Below are positions 1 to 8,701 of a stretch of 64,000 nucleotides of DNA, in pieces; the stretch's first letter is position 1; each line of letters starts with the position of its first letter. Origin of the DNA: Lutimonas sp964595535 (lineage in GTDB: Bacteria > Bacteroidota > Bacteroidia > Flavobacteriales > Flavobacteriaceae); the NCBI GenBank assembly GCA_964595535.1, contig CAZQRD010000001.1, positions 1 through 64,000 on the forward strand, read 5' to 3'. The translations under genes were made by a program, and so were the position numbers. The notes under the pieces were generated by a model that was not told the DNA's origin, searched no databases, and saw only the letters and a list, made by a program, of their open reading frames with translations.

Positions 1-15
1 TGCCCTAAGCGGATG

Positions 16-46
16 CAAATATAATTTAGTTTTTTATACTGGCAAA
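16..46 (-). promoter_or_regulatory. Bacteroidota-type promoter reading out of the window
   Basis: On the minus strand a TTTG (46-43) is followed, after exactly 19 bases, by TATATTTG (23-16). This matches the Bacteroidota sigma-A consensus TTTG-N19-TAnnTTTG. It would drive a gene lying to the left of the window. Positions 47-218 hold no gene I can recognise. Confidence 0.5.
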
Positions 47-218
47 CATTTTTAATTAATATTTAAGGCTTTTCTATAGAATAGAATTTCTTAATCGACA
101 AGGAGCGAATATTTCTATAAAACTTGGATTACTGACTGTCTATCGCACTATAAAGAGAATTCAAAAACTACTTTCTTTCTTCTTCATTTAAGGCGATTTT
201 ACGAATATTTTAAAAATA

Positions 219-1439
219 TTATAAGTCAAGTTCAGCAACTACAAAGGTACTTCCACCAATGTAGATAAAGTCATTGGCTGAAGCTTTTTGAATAGCTGCC
301 TCATAGGCTGATGCAACAGAATCATATACCAGTCCGTTCATCCCGTAATTAGCTGCCACCTTCTTTAGTAGCTCGGCCGACAAACCCCTTGGGATATCGG
401 GTTTACAGAAATAATACGTCGCTTGTTTGGGGAAAATTGGCAATAAAGTTGCCAGGTCTTTATCATTCACAAGGCCCAGCACTATGTGTAAAGTTTCAAA
501 TTTCTCTTTGCCCAGCTGCGACATCACTAGACTTAGGCCCTCTTTGTTATGCGCGGTATCACAAACAATTTTAGGCATTTCACCCAACAATTGCCACCTC
601 CCCTTTAACCCTGTTTTTTGTACTACCGACAAAAGCCCATTGACCAAATGTTTATTTTTAATTTCAAAATCAGTTTGATTAAGAAGTCTTACGCATTGTA
701 CAGTCGTTATAACATTCTTTAATTGATAGCTACCCAAAAGGTCAGTATCAAAGTTCTCTTTAACAAGGTGTTCAGCCACAAACAAAGGGGCATCAACTGC
801 ATGTGCAAGATCATCAAAGACCTGAATGACCTCCTCTTGATATTCACCAATAACCACAGGTATTTTAGGCTTGATGATCCCTCCCTTTTCAAAGGCGATC
901 TCTTTCAGGGTTTCCCCTAAAAACTGGGTGTGGTCATATCCGATATTTGTAATAATCGAAACCAGAGGGTTGAGAATATTGGTTGAGTCCAGTCTACCTC
1001 CCAAGCCAACTTCTACAATAGCAATATCAACCTTTTGCATGGCAAAAAAATCAAAAGCCATACCAACTGTCAATTCGAAAAACGAAAGCTTCTGCACTTC
1101 TAAAAAAGATCTTTGCTTTTCAATAAAATTTATGACAGATGCCTTGTCAATCGGATCTCCGTTGATTCTGATTCTTTCTCTGAAATCCTTTAAATGAGGT
1201 GAGGTATAAAGACCTACTTTATAACCTGCTGTTTGCAAAACAGAAGCAATCATATGACTGGTAGACCCTTTTCCATTGGTACCCGCCACATGAATACTTG
1301 GATAAGAATTTTGGGGTTCATTAAGTAGTTTGCAAAATGCTTTAATATTGGTAAGATCCTTTTTAAAAGCAGAGCTTCCTTGTCTTTGAAACATGGGAAG
1401 TCTGGAAAACATCCAATCTAAGGTTTCCTGGTAATTCAA
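219..1439 (-). CDS. folC: Bifunctional folylpolyglutamate synthase / dihydrofolate synthase
   Basis: Cytoplasmic Mur-ligase-fold enzyme that adds L-glutamate to dihydropteroate and then to reduced folates, using ATP. The P-loop VAGTNGKGST lies at about residues 51-60 and the second signature GLGGRLDSTN at about 145-154. The length of about 406 residues suits the family. I chose the TTG at 1439 because the protein then starts LNYQETLDWMF, as family members do, one base after the stop of the upstream gene. A longer frame from ATG 1508 would add 23 residues overlapping that gene and resembling nothing in FolC. It is the last gene of the exbB-exbD-tonB-like run and is probably translationally coupled to it. 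The function is clear; the start is inferred. Confidence 0.93.
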   Translation of the reverse strand: MNYQETLDWMFSRLPMFQRQGSSAFKKDLTNIKAFCKLLNEPQNSYPSIHVAGTNGKGSTSHMIASVLQTAGYKVGLYTSPHLKDFRERIRINGDPIDKASVINFIEKQRSFLEVQKLSFFELTVGMAFDFFAMQKVDIAIVEVGLGGRLDSTNILNPLVSIITNIGYDHTQFLGETLKEIAFEKGGIIKPKIPVVIGEYQEEVIQVFDDLAHAVDAPLFVAEHLVKENFDTDLLGSYQLKNVITTVQCVRLLNQTDFEIKNKHLVNGLLSVVQKTGLKGRWQLLGEMPKIVCDTAHNKEGLSLVMSQLGKEKFETLHIVLGLVNDKDLATLLPIFPKQATYYFCKPDIPRGLSAELLKKVAANYGMNGLVYDSVASAYEAAIQKASANDFIYIGGSTFVVAELDL

Positions 1440-1440
1440 T

Positions 1441-2412
1441 TTATTCAGATAAAGAAAAATTATAGATAATGGCCCCAACTTGTTTGGAAGGCGCCTTACT
1501 GTCGGCATTAAATTTAGTCTTTAAGGCTGCTTCTTTAGCCTCAATCAATAAACAAGAAGCCGAATTCGTAGTTCCTTGTGCACCGGGTTCAGCGGCGATA
1601 ACCGTTCCTGATTGATTAACTGTTATCTTCACAACTACCTTTCCTTCTTCATTACACGGATAGTCTGGCTTTGGCTTATTTAATGCACTTCTGTTTCCCA
1701 ATCTGTAATTACCTCCGCTTCCATCACCACCTATTCCGTAGTAACCACTTGCATTTGGATCTCCTGTAACTTTTCCTTTATCTCCAGCCTTATCATCATT
1801 TCCTTCTCCTCCATCTGCTTTCCCGTCTGTATCACTATAACCTCCCATTAAGGCATCCAGATTCTTTCTTTTGGCTTCCTTGGCACGTCTGTCTTCTTCA
1901 ATTCTTTGTTGCTCAGCAACCCTTTGTCTTTCTGCCTCCCTCTCAACTTCTGCCTTCCTTTCAGCCTCCGCTTTTCTTTTGGCATCAGCCTTTCTTTCGA
2001 CTTCCGCCTTGGCTTCTGCTTCTTCACGTTTCCTTGCGTCTTCCTTTTTCTTTATGGCTATGGCTTCCTCATTGGCCTGAGTGATCACCTCTTCAGAAGT
2101 TTCTTCGGGTGCAGCACTGGATTCTGCAACTTCTTCCTGCACTTCCTCCACTACTTCTTCTACTACTTCTTCCACCGGCTGTTCTATGAGTTCTGTTTCA
2201 GGTTCCGATTGAGCTGCTGGTTTTAATGCCTCTGTTGGTTGCTGATTGCCGCTTCCATAATCTGTTGTTCCAAAATTAACTGCAATGCCAAATTCCTCTG
2301 GTGGATCCAAATAAGTCAAGCCGAATATAAATATCAGTACAAGGATGAGCACCGCAATAATGGAAGTCATTACAGCAGATTTACGCTTATGTGATGTGTC
2401 TAAGAAAGCCAT
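1441..2412 (-). CDS. TonB/TolA-like energy transducer
   Basis: A 323-residue envelope protein with one N-terminal membrane anchor (about residues 16-36), a long periplasmic linker and a small C-terminal domain. The linker starts with Glu/Val-rich repeats, then a charged Lys/Glu/Ala/Arg-rich stretch of about 90 residues likely to be a long helix, then a Gly-rich segment. The C-terminus (GKVVVKITVNQSGTV) resembles the TonB C-terminal fold. It lies 6 bases behind exbD and should couple the ExbBD proton motor to outer-membrane receptors or to envelope integrity. The charged helix is more like TolA, while the C-terminal motif is more like TonB, so I give no gene symbol. Confidence 0.8.
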   Translation of the reverse strand: MAFLDTSHKRKSAVMTSIIAVLILVLIFIFGLTYLDPPEEFGIAVNFGTTDYGSGNQQPTEALKPAAQSEPETELIEQPVEEVVEEVVEEVQEEVAESSAAPEETSEEVITQANEEAIAIKKKEDARKREEAEAKAEVERKADAKRKAEAERKAEVEREAERQRVAEQQRIEEDRRAKEAKRKNLDALMGGYSDTDGKADGGEGNDDKAGDKGKVTGDPNASGYYGIGGDGSGGNYRLGNRSALNKPKPDYPCNEEGKVVVKITVNQSGTVIAAEPGAQGTTNSASCLLIEAKEAALKTKFNADSKAPSKQVGAIIYNFSLSE

Positions 2413-2418
2413 TAATGT

Positions 2419-2811
2419 TTATTTGGGTCTCACGGCTAAAACTACCTTAATCTTGTTTCGGTTCGCAATGTCGAGCACTTTTACCGCCTTTTCAATAGGA
2501 ACACCTTCCTCAGCTCTTAATACGATCGTTGGTTGATCGATTGCTTTGAGTTTGTCCAAAAGGTATTGCTCTATTTCATTTTCATTTACCTTTTTCGTAT
2601 CGATATAAAAATCGAGATTCTTGGTTATGCTTACCGCAGTTGACTTGCTATTCTCAGTTTTTCCCTGAGCCTTTGGTAAAATAATATCCAAGGCATTTAC
2701 GGTAACCAGGGTAGAGGTCAACATAAAAAATATCAAAAGCAAAAAAACAATATCCGTCATTGACGACATATTGAAATTTGGATTTATTTTATTTCTTCCT
2801 CCTAAATTCAT
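2419..2811 (-). CDS. exbD: ExbD/TolR family biopolymer transport protein
   Basis: A 130-residue inner-membrane protein with a short cytoplasmic N-terminus, one membrane helix (about residues 19-40) and a periplasmic domain. Asp20 in MSSMTDIVFLLLIFFM corresponds to the essential proton-carrying aspartate of ExbD/TolR. It forms the proton-driven motor with the ExbB-like protein encoded 16 bases upstream and powers the TonB/TolA-like protein downstream. TolR and ExbD cannot be told apart from sequence alone. Confidence 0.9.
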   Translation of the reverse strand: MNLGGRNKINPNFNMSSMTDIVFLLLIFFMLTSTLVTVNALDIILPKAQGKTENSKSTAVSITKNLDFYIDTKKVNENEIEQYLLDKLKAIDQPTIVLRAEEGVPIEKAVKVLDIANRNKIKVVLAVRPK

Positions 2812-2827
2812 ACAGAAATTAATACGG

Positions 2828-3529
2828 TTATACCGGTTCGTTTAAAAGATCCAGAAACTCCAGCGAATTGGCTTCCATTTGGTAGATGACCTTGTTCGTT
2901 CTTACGATCAGATGATTATAGGCGATATAAGCGATAATCCCAACAATAAGACCTGCAACTGTTGTTGTCATGGCCGTATACAATCCGTCACTAAGCATTT
3001 TTATGTCTATCTGACCACCTGCATTAGCTATTTCATGAATGGCAATGATCATTCCGATCACTGTTCCAAGAAATCCAATCATCGGGGCAGCTCCTGCTAT
3101 GGTAGCAAGAACACTTACATTTCTTTCCAGTTTGTATATTTCCAGTTTTCCTGCATTCTCTATAGCGGTATTGATGTCATCAAGCGGTTTTCCAATTCGG
3201 GAAATCCCTTTTTCAATCAATCTGGCTACTGGTGTCTTGTTATTCTGACTGAGTATCTTCGCAGCTTCTATATTCCCGCTCAAGATATTATCCCTGATCT
3301 GGTTCATGTAGTTCTTATCAATTTTGGTGGCTGCTTTAATCGCTAAAAAACGTTCAAAATAAATATAAAGACCAATCAATAATAATACAAACAACAAGGC
3401 GATAATGATCTGCCCTCCCAGGCCGCCTTCCATAATGAGATTAAAAATTGATAAGGTTTTTTCTTCAGAGATAATTTCTTCAAGGTTTTCAGGCGTAGTA
3501 TCGGGATCCTGAAGTAAAAATAATGACAT
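2828..3529 (-). CDS. exbB: ExbB/TolQ/MotA family proton channel protein
   Basis: A 233-residue inner-membrane protein with helices at about residues 39-57, 140-165 and 185-205, and the large cytoplasmic loop between the first two that is typical of ExbB/TolQ. The segment IAGAAPMIGFLGTVIGMI is the conserved MotA/TolQ/ExbB signature. It is the first gene of a four-gene unit with exbD, the tonB/tolA-like gene and folC. It forms the stator pore for proton-driven energy transfer to the outer membrane. Assignment as ExbB rather than TolQ rests on context only. Confidence 0.9.
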   Translation of the reverse strand: MSLFLLQDPDTTPENLEEIISEEKTLSIFNLIMEGGLGGQIIIALLFVLLLIGLYIYFERFLAIKAATKIDKNYMNQIRDNILSGNIEAAKILSQNNKTPVARLIEKGISRIGKPLDDINTAIENAGKLEIYKLERNVSVLATIAGAAPMIGFLGTVIGMIIAIHEIANAGGQIDIKMLSDGLYTAMTTTVAGLIVGIIAYIAYNHLIVRTNKVIYQMEANSLEFLDLLNEPV

Positions 3530-3612
3530 ATTCCTTAATTAATGAGTAATAAAATCGTAACGACGCAATCGACCTTAAATTGTTTGGAAAATGTGAAAGT
3601 TTCCTTAAAATT

Positions 3613-4974
3613 TTAAATAAAGGATCTGAGGAGCATAAAACAGGCTGAACCTACTAAAAACCCTATCAAAGCCAGCCATGCAATTTTCTTCATATACCAG
3701 AAAAAATTTATTCTTTCCATGCCCATGGCAACAACACCTGCTGCTGATCCAATGATTAGCATGCTCCCTCCTGTTCCCGCTGCAAAAGCAATAAAATGCC
3801 AAAGCGGGCTATCAATTGGGTCTGAGAACATTCCAATACTCGCCGCAACCAAAGGTACATTATCTATTACCGCAGAAGCAACCCCCATCAACATAACAAC
3901 CATATCAGATACATTGTAACCTGCAATAAGTGGCTCAGTACCTAACATTGGTACGGTAGCGTTCATTTCATTGGCAAAATTAAAAAGTATCCCTAATGAT
4001 TCAAGTCCTGCAACGGCCATCAAGATTCCTAGAAAGAATAAAATACTTGGTAATTCTATACCCGATAAAGCCTTATGAACCGGGCTGTAATGCGATGCCT
4101 CATCAGAATTCTCGTCAACGGTGGTCAGTGAAAATCTTGCATTAGAATAGATCTCTGCAAATATGGCTACCACAGCAAGTGATAGCATCATGCCTACATA
4201 AGGAGGTAAGTGTGTTACAGTTTTAAAAATTGGAACAAATACAATAGCACTTAAACCGAGATACAGCATAATTTTACTGTACTCATCAACTTCATCATCG
4301 TCTTCCCCTTCAATAGTTGCAATATTACCCTTAAAAGCTGGCAAACGAGACGCAATAAATGCAGGTACAATCATGCATAAAAGTGAAGGAAGGAATAAGT
4401 ATTTGATCAAATTAAAAGTCGTTACCTTTTTTCCTATCCACAACATCGTGGTAGTCACATCTCCAATTGGAGACCACGCCCCTCCTGCATTTGCAGCGAT
4501 GACAATCAACCCTGCAAACCATAATCTATCTTCTCTTTCCTTAACGATTTTTCTCAAGATGGTGATCAACACGATAGTGGCAGTTAAATTATCTATGATG
4601 GCGGATAGAATAAAAGCCAATATTGAAAAAATCCACAAGAGCCTTACTTTGGAGTTTGTTTTTACAAATCCTTTGATGGCAGAAAAACCATTGAAATAAT
4701 CAATGATTTCAACTATGGTCATGGCTCCAATAAGGAATACCAGTATTTCAGCAGTTTTACCTAAATGATGCAGTAGGATTTCATCTAAATGAGTGGGCTC
4801 CAGTCTAAGTTCTGCTGTATTCACTTCAAACACATTAAGATGACCTAATGATATCAGGGCCCAAATTACTGCCATCATGCCTAAGGCAGGAATGAGTTTA
4901 TCAATTTTTAAATTGTGTTCTAAAGTAATTGCGAGATATCCTAATACGAAAACTATTATGACCAGTGATTCCAT
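3613..4974 (-). CDS. nhaD: NhaD-type sodium:proton antiporter
   Basis: A 453-residue polytopic membrane protein with roughly 12 hydrophobic segments, belonging to the ion transporter superfamily. Helpful motifs are the segment IIDNLTATIVL, the AANAGGAWSPIGDVTTTMLW block and the C-terminal AVIDNVPLVAASIGM / GTGGSMLIIGSAAGVVAMG blocks, all typical of NhaD. It exports Na+ (or Li+) in exchange for protons, fitting a marine or salt-exposed organism. It stands alone, with no gene in the 83 bases before exbB or the 163 bases after the dehydrogenase gene. Substrate preference cannot be read from sequence. Confidence 0.9.
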   Translation of the reverse strand: MESLVIIVFVLGYLAITLEHNLKIDKLIPALGMMAVIWALISLGHLNVFEVNTAELRLEPTHLDEILLHHLGKTAEILVFLIGAMTIVEIIDYFNGFSAIKGFVKTNSKVRLLWIFSILAFILSAIIDNLTATIVLITILRKIVKEREDRLWFAGLIVIAANAGGAWSPIGDVTTTMLWIGKKVTTFNLIKYLFLPSLLCMIVPAFIASRLPAFKGNIATIEGEDDDEVDEYSKIMLYLGLSAIVFVPIFKTVTHLPPYVGMMLSLAVVAIFAEIYSNARFSLTTVDENSDEASHYSPVHKALSGIELPSILFFLGILMAVAGLESLGILFNFANEMNATVPMLGTEPLIAGYNVSDMVVMLMGVASAVIDNVPLVAASIGMFSDPIDSPLWHFIAFAAGTGGSMLIIGSAAGVVAMGMERINFFWYMKKIAWLALIGFLVGSACFMLLRSFI

Positions 4975-5137
4975 TTATTTCATTTTAATTGCTAAATATA
5001 ATAATTTATCATAATGAACCGGTTAAAAACCTATTTAAAATTCAATAAAATATTATTACTTGGCAGAGAACAGATCGAAACTTCGGGACTTTGCAAAAGT
5101 GTATTTCAATCAATTAAAAATTCGGTCATTAACTTTA

Positions 5138-6370
5138 TCAGATCAATTGCTGTAGGGCAATTTCAAAGGCCGTTTTACAAATATTTGTTTTATAGGGATG
5201 CAATCGATGTGTCTTTTCAAGGGCCAATCTGATCGTATTTGAAGTGTCCTCAAAGATAGAATGATCACTCATGGGCAGGTCAATTTGAGATTCCATTAAA
5301 TAAGCAAACAACCTGGCAATGCCACAATTTGAAATAAAATCGGGCAACAGACTTACCTGTTGATCAGTGAATTCCATGATGGAACCAAAAAAGATCTCCT
5401 GATCAGCAAAGGGCACATTAGCTCCCGGAGAAATCACTTCAAGTCCTGAGGCAATCATTTTTTCTACCTGGTCTTTTGTAACAAGGCGAGATGCAGCGGC
5501 CGGAATAAATATCTCAGCAGGAACCGACCATATCTTTTCGTTGATCTCATCGAAGGGAACCATCTTTTCGGTCACGAGCATATTGCCTCTTTTGTTTAAA
5601 AACATGGTTCGGATGTTTTCCATATCATAGCCTTCCTCATGAATCACTCCCCCAACTCTGTCGATGATCCCAACGACCCTTGCGCCCAACTGGGTAAGAT
5701 AATAAGCCGCCGCTGACCCTACATTTCCAAATCCCTGAACAATGGCTCTTTTTCCCTTAATATCCCCTCCATAAATATCGTAATAATGTTTAACTGCCTG
5801 CGCCACTCCAAACCCGGTAAGCATGTCGGCTATGGTATATTTTTTACTGAGATCAGGAGAATAGTGCTTATCTTCTATCACCTTGATAACCCCATGTCTT
5901 AATTGACCAATCCTATTGATCTTTTCGGCCTCAGTGGGCTTAAAATGCCCATTAAAAACACCTTCCTGAGGATGCCATACTCCAGAGTTCTCGGTAAGTG
6001 GTATCACGTCGTGGATCTCGTCAACATTAAGGTCTCCACCGGTTCCGTAATAATGTTTCAACAAAGGGGTTACAACTTTATACCATCTTTCCAATACACC
6101 TCTTTTTCTCGGATCGTTAGGATCGAAATTGATGCCTGATTTGGCACCGCCAATACTAGGACCAGAAACAGTAAACTTCACCTCCATAGTTTTGGCCAAT
6201 GACAAAACTTCATTCATATCCAATCCTTTACGCATTCTGGTTCCACCACCGGCCGCTCCACCTCTTAGAGAATTGATAACGGTCCAGCCTTCTGCTTCTG
6301 TCTCTCGATCTCTCCAGTGAAATACAATTTCAGGTGGCTTATTCTCATATTTTTTTAAAAGTTCTTTCAT
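5138..6370 (-). CDS. Glu/Leu/Phe/Val dehydrogenase family protein
   Basis: A 410-residue NAD(P)-dependent amino acid dehydrogenase that interconverts an amino acid and its 2-oxo acid with ammonia. The active-site region GPSIGGAKSGI has the catalytic lysine near residue 77. The Rossmann motif GFGNVG is at about 213-218 and the C-terminal NAD domain is complete. It is somewhat shorter than classical hexameric glutamate dehydrogenases (about 450) and longer than many leucine dehydrogenases (about 365). The substrate is therefore left open; glutamate or a branched-chain amino acid are both possible. anmK lies 19 bases upstream on the same strand. Confidence 0.88.
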   Translation of the reverse strand: MKELLKKYENKPPEIVFHWRDRETEAEGWTVINSLRGGAAGGGTRMRKGLDMNEVLSLAKTMEVKFTVSGPSIGGAKSGINFDPNDPRKRGVLERWYKVVTPLLKHYYGTGGDLNVDEIHDVIPLTENSGVWHPQEGVFNGHFKPTEAEKINRIGQLRHGVIKVIEDKHYSPDLSKKYTIADMLTGFGVAQAVKHYYDIYGGDIKGKRAIVQGFGNVGSAAAYYLTQLGARVVGIIDRVGGVIHEEGYDMENIRTMFLNKRGNMLVTEKMVPFDEINEKIWSVPAEIFIPAAASRLVTKDQVEKMIASGLEVISPGANVPFADQEIFFGSIMEFTDQQVSLLPDFISNCGIARLFAYLMESQIDLPMSDHSIFEDTSNTIRLALEKTHRLHPYKTNICKTAFEIALQQLI

Positions 6371-6389
6371 GAATAGGTGTGTGTTAGAT

Positions 6390-7472
6390 TTATACCTTAT
6401 AAATTACGCCACTGCTATGGTCTTTTCTCGCTCCTGTTACACTCTTCAGGCAATTGACCTCTTCCTGGTCTTTTAAAACGCCCAAAAAAGCAAATAATAA
6501 GGCCTCTTTAAACTCAATGATATCTCTTGGCGGGATCACTATCTGTGCATTTGTCAGGTCTTTAATTCTTTCAATCATAAAATCGTTAAAGGCTCCCCCT
6601 CCGGTGATAAGGACTTTCAAGGCTTCTTTATCAAAGATCGTCGCAGCTTCGTTAATACTCGTGGCGATTTGAATGGCAATATGTTCCACAAAAGTTCTGA
6701 GCCTGTCTTCAAAGATCATATCAAAATTGTTAAAAATCGGCAGAATGGTGTTGACAACATACTCATAACCCAATGATTTAGGCTGATCCTGAACATAAAA
6801 CTCCAATGCATCCAAGGTACTCAACAGTTCGGTGTTGATCTTACCTTTTGAGGCTATTTTTCCTTTATCGTCATAGTCGAAACCTTTAAGACGGGTAAAA
6901 TGATTCAATACAATATTGGCTGGGCAAATATCATAAGCAATCCTTTCGGCTCCATTACTATAAGAAACATTGGCAAAGCCGCCAATATTGAGGCAAAAAT
7001 CATAGTCAGAAAACAAGAACTGATCTCCAATCGGAACAAGAGGAGCACCTTGTCCTCCAAGGGCCACGTCCTGGGTTCTGAAGTCGCAAATCACTTTCTC
7101 ACAGGTCTTTGCTGAAAGATGTGCTCCACTACCAATTTGCAAGGTGTAATTTTGGCTCGGATCATGAAAAACAGTATGTCCATGGGAGGCGATGAAATCA
7201 AGCTTTTCAATATTATTTTTCGCCATTAAATCCACAACCAACTCACCGAGATATATTCCGTATTCTGCACTGAGCTTTGTTAGTTTTTCTCCTGAATAAG
7301 TAAAGGCTTCCTGTAGTTTATTTTTCCATATTTCGGAATAATTTATCGATTTTGTTTGTAATATTTCAAAATCATATGCTTTATTTCTGGTTATTTTAAC
7401 ATATGCTAAATCAACTCCGTCCAGGGAGGTTCCACTCATCAATCCGATTACATACCAAATTTTATTCATCAT
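6390..7472 (-). CDS. anmK: Anhydro-N-acetylmuramic acid kinase
   Basis: A 360-residue ASKHA-fold kinase that opens the 1,6-anhydro ring of anhydro-MurNAc and phosphorylates it to MurNAc-6-phosphate, a step in recycling of the murein cell wall. The N-terminal phosphate loop MSGTSLDGVD (residues 12-21), the central DICPANIVLN and the C-terminal VLITGGGAFN are the family signatures. Length is normal. It starts at ATG 7472, diverging from the acyl-CoA dehydrogenase gene, and may be co-transcribed with the dehydrogenase downstream. Confidence 0.95.
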   Translation of the reverse strand: MMNKIWYVIGLMSGTSLDGVDLAYVKITRNKAYDFEILQTKSINYSEIWKNKLQEAFTYSGEKLTKLSAEYGIYLGELVVDLMAKNNIEKLDFIASHGHTVFHDPSQNYTLQIGSGAHLSAKTCEKVICDFRTQDVALGGQGAPLVPIGDQFLFSDYDFCLNIGGFANVSYSNGAERIAYDICPANIVLNHFTRLKGFDYDDKGKIASKGKINTELLSTLDALEFYVQDQPKSLGYEYVVNTILPIFNNFDMIFEDRLRTFVEHIAIQIATSINEAATIFDKEALKVLITGGGAFNDFMIERIKDLTNAQIVIPPRDIIEFKEALLFAFLGVLKDQEEVNCLKSVTGARKDHSSGVIYKV

Positions 7473-7509
7473 ATCCCGTAAAATTACAAATACATTTTGA
7501 GAATTTGAC

Positions 7510-7517
7510 TATATTTG
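7510..7517 (+). promoter_or_regulatory. Candidate -7 element for the acyl-CoA dehydrogenase gene
   Basis: TATATTTG matches TAnnTTTG and lies 37 bases before the ATG at 7555. I see no clear TTTG at the usual distance upstream, so this is a partial match only. Confidence 0.3.
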
Positions 7518-7554
7518 AGCAATACAATTTATAATTAATTAAGCCATTTTATCT

Positions 7555-8694
7555 ATGGATTTTACCCTTACCGAAGAACAGATCATGATACGTGACGCGG
7601 CTCGTGATTTCGCAAGAAATGAATTATTGCCTGGTGTTATAGAAAGAGATGAAAAACAACAATTCCCTCATGAACAGATAAAAAAGATGGGGGAGCTTGG
7701 TTTTCTTGGGATGATGACCGATCCTAAATATGGTGGTGGAGGCATGGATACCGTATCCTATGTACTCGCTATGGAAGAAATTTCCAAGGTTGACGCTTCC
7801 GCTTCTGTGGTGATGTCAGTGAACAATTCATTGGTTTGCTGGGGTCTCGAAACGTTTGGAAATGAAGAACAAAAACAAAAATACCTCGTCCCTCTGGCAA
7901 CAGGGGAAATCATAGGTGCCTTTTGCCTAAGCGAACCTGAAGCCGGAAGTGATGCCACTTCCCAAAAAACCCGTGCAGTCGACATGGGAGACCATTATCT
8001 GGTCAACGGTACCAAAAACTGGATCACCAATGGCAGTACCGCCAGCGTTTATATAGTTATTTGTCAAACTGATGTGGAAAAAGGATCGAAGGGAATCAAT
8101 GCCCTGATCTTAGAAAAAGATATGGATGGATTTGTAGTCGGGCCCAAAGAGAATAAATTGGGAATCAGAGGCTCAGATACACACTCCCTGATGTTCACTA
8201 ATGTCAAGGTTCCAAAAGCCAACCGAATAGGAGAAGACGGATTTGGTTTCTCCTTCGCCATGAAAACCCTTGCCGGAGGAAGGATTGGTATCGCGTCTCA
8301 GGCGCTGGGAATCGCATCAGGTGCTTTTGAATTGGCCCTACAATATTCAAAGGAGAGAAAAGCCTTTGGCAAGGAGATCAGCAAGCATCAGGCCATCGCC
8401 TTTAAACTGGCAGACATGGCCACCGAGATCGAAGTTGCTCGATTACTTTGCCTGAAAGCCGCTTGTGATAAAGATGAAAAAAAGAATTACGATCAGTCTG
8501 GCGCCATGGCAAAATTGTATGCGGCTGACATGGCCATGAGAAATACGGTAGAAGCTGTTCAGATTCACGGGGGTTACGGATTTGTAAAAGAATACCATGT
8601 TGAAAGGCTTATGAGAGATGCTAAGATCACGCAGATCTATGAGGGCACATCAGAGATTCAAAAGATCGTGATCTCCAGAACACTTCTCAAATAA
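7555..8694 (+). CDS. Acyl-CoA dehydrogenase
   Basis: A 379-residue FAD enzyme that introduces the C2-C3 double bond into an acyl-CoA in fatty acid or branched-chain amino acid breakdown. The motif AFCLSEPEAGSDATS (about residues 122-136) is the FAD/substrate signature. The C-terminal signature ends in QIYEGTSEIQ, where Glu363 is the expected catalytic base (short/medium-chain or butyryl-CoA type). Length is normal. The next gene starts 7 bases later on the same strand. Chain-length preference cannot be deduced. Confidence 0.93.
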   Translation: MDFTLTEEQIMIRDAARDFARNELLPGVIERDEKQQFPHEQIKKMGELGFLGMMTDPKYGGGGMDTVSYVLAMEEISKVDASASVVMSVNNSLVCWGLETFGNEEQKQKYLVPLATGEIIGAFCLSEPEAGSDATSQKTRAVDMGDHYLVNGTKNWITNGSTASVYIVICQTDVEKGSKGINALILEKDMDGFVVGPKENKLGIRGSDTHSLMFTNVKVPKANRIGEDGFGFSFAMKTLAGGRIGIASQALGIASGAFELALQYSKERKAFGKEISKHQAIAFKLADMATEIEVARLLCLKAACDKDEKKNYDQSGAMAKLYAADMAMRNTVEAVQIHGGYGFVKEYHVERLMRDAKITQIYEGTSEIQKIVISRTLLK

Positions 8695-8701
8695 GATAAG
8701 A

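Noticed and set aside
1871..2226. Plus-strand open frames opposite the tonB-like gene
   Set aside because: They are the reverse of the Lys/Glu/Ala-rich repeat region, have low-complexity Ser/Ala/Phe composition and no family match.
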